A DNA stretch of 5,432 nucleotides, taken from positions 1 to 5,432 of the forward strand of contig NZ_JAIVFR010000504.1 of assembly GCF_020829685.1 (NCBI RefSeq). The letters are read 5' to 3'. Shown here one piece after another: positions 5,405 through 5,432 of the stretch. The position numbers were made by a program, and so were the translations under genes. The stretch is from Nostoc sp. CHAB 5715. GTDB lineage: Bacteria; Cyanobacteriota; Cyanobacteriia; Cyanobacteriales; Nostocaceae. The stretch's first letter is position 1, and each line of letters begins with the position of its first letter. The notes beneath the pieces are model-generated. The model did not search any database, was not told where the DNA came from, and saw nothing but the letters and a program-made list of their open reading frames with translations.

Positions 5405-5432
5405 TTGACAAAGCTAATAGCTTGATCAAGCT
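5405..5432. promoter_or_regulatory. TTGACA followed by two overlapping palindromes at the right edge
   Basis: A consensus -35 TTGACA (5405-5410) is followed by AAGCTA-A-TAGCTT (5411-5423) and a perfect 14-bp palindrome AGCTTGATCAAGCT (5419-5432). If a -10 box lies just beyond the edge, these palindromes occupy the spacer and -10 region, a normal operator position. The window ends before this can be tested. Confidence 0.35.

Noticed and set aside
1..5432. A new multi-gene system such as defence, toxin-antitoxin, biosynthetic or mobile element
   Set aside because: I found no nuclease, transposase, integrase, toxin or biosynthetic enzyme. The genes are housekeeping or isolated hypotheticals, and the one strange juxtaposition is better explained by a contig join.

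Overview
The window joins two pieces of DNA that look as if they come from different bacterial phyla. Positions 1 to about 2500 carry the first 754 codons of a glutamate synthase large subunit (gltB, minus strand, running off the left edge). Its wording is that of Bacteroidota GltB, its weak AAGG ribosome site lies in a very AT-rich leader, and this part contains no copy of the cyanobacterial HIP1 octamer GCGATCGC. From about 2511 to the right edge the sequence is cyanobacterial. It has seven HIP1 octamers in about 2.7 kb, a Tic20-family membrane protein, and small conserved proteins of the kind found in filamentous cyanobacteria. The simplest explanation is a chimeric contig or a contaminant join, for example from a non-axenic cyanobacterial culture or mat. 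Horizontal transfer is possible but less likely.

Layout from left to right: gltB 5' part (1-2264, minus, no right-hand frameshift or internal stop); an AT-rich intergenic stretch that must hold the join (2265-2510); a cyanobacterial protein of unknown function with a conserved N-terminal domain, a (Gly-Glu-Gln)n tract from a 9-bp minisatellite, and two degenerate 36-41 residue repeats, probably cut short at the join (2511-3194, minus); its likely promoter with a palindrome over the -35 box (3227-3257); a gap containing a HIP1-cored imperfect hairpin (3440-3513); a 65-residue four-cysteine protein with a strong Shine-Dalgarno (3620-3817, plus); tic20 (3900-4379, plus); an FAH-family hydrolase that converges on tic20 with a 3-bp gap (4383-5156, minus); and a 276-bp right-hand non-coding region with a near-consensus sigma70 promoter framed by an inverted repeat, a nested GATCCCC hairpin, and a perfect palindrome at the very end.

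The genes do not form one pathway. The small four-cysteine gene and tic20 are on the same strand 82 bp apart and could be co-transcribed. The rest are ordinary, separately transcribed housekeeping or hypothetical genes. I do not see a defence system, mobile element, CRISPR array, biosynthetic cluster or other new multi-gene system. The observations most worth checking are the phylum switch and the truncated repeat protein that abuts it.
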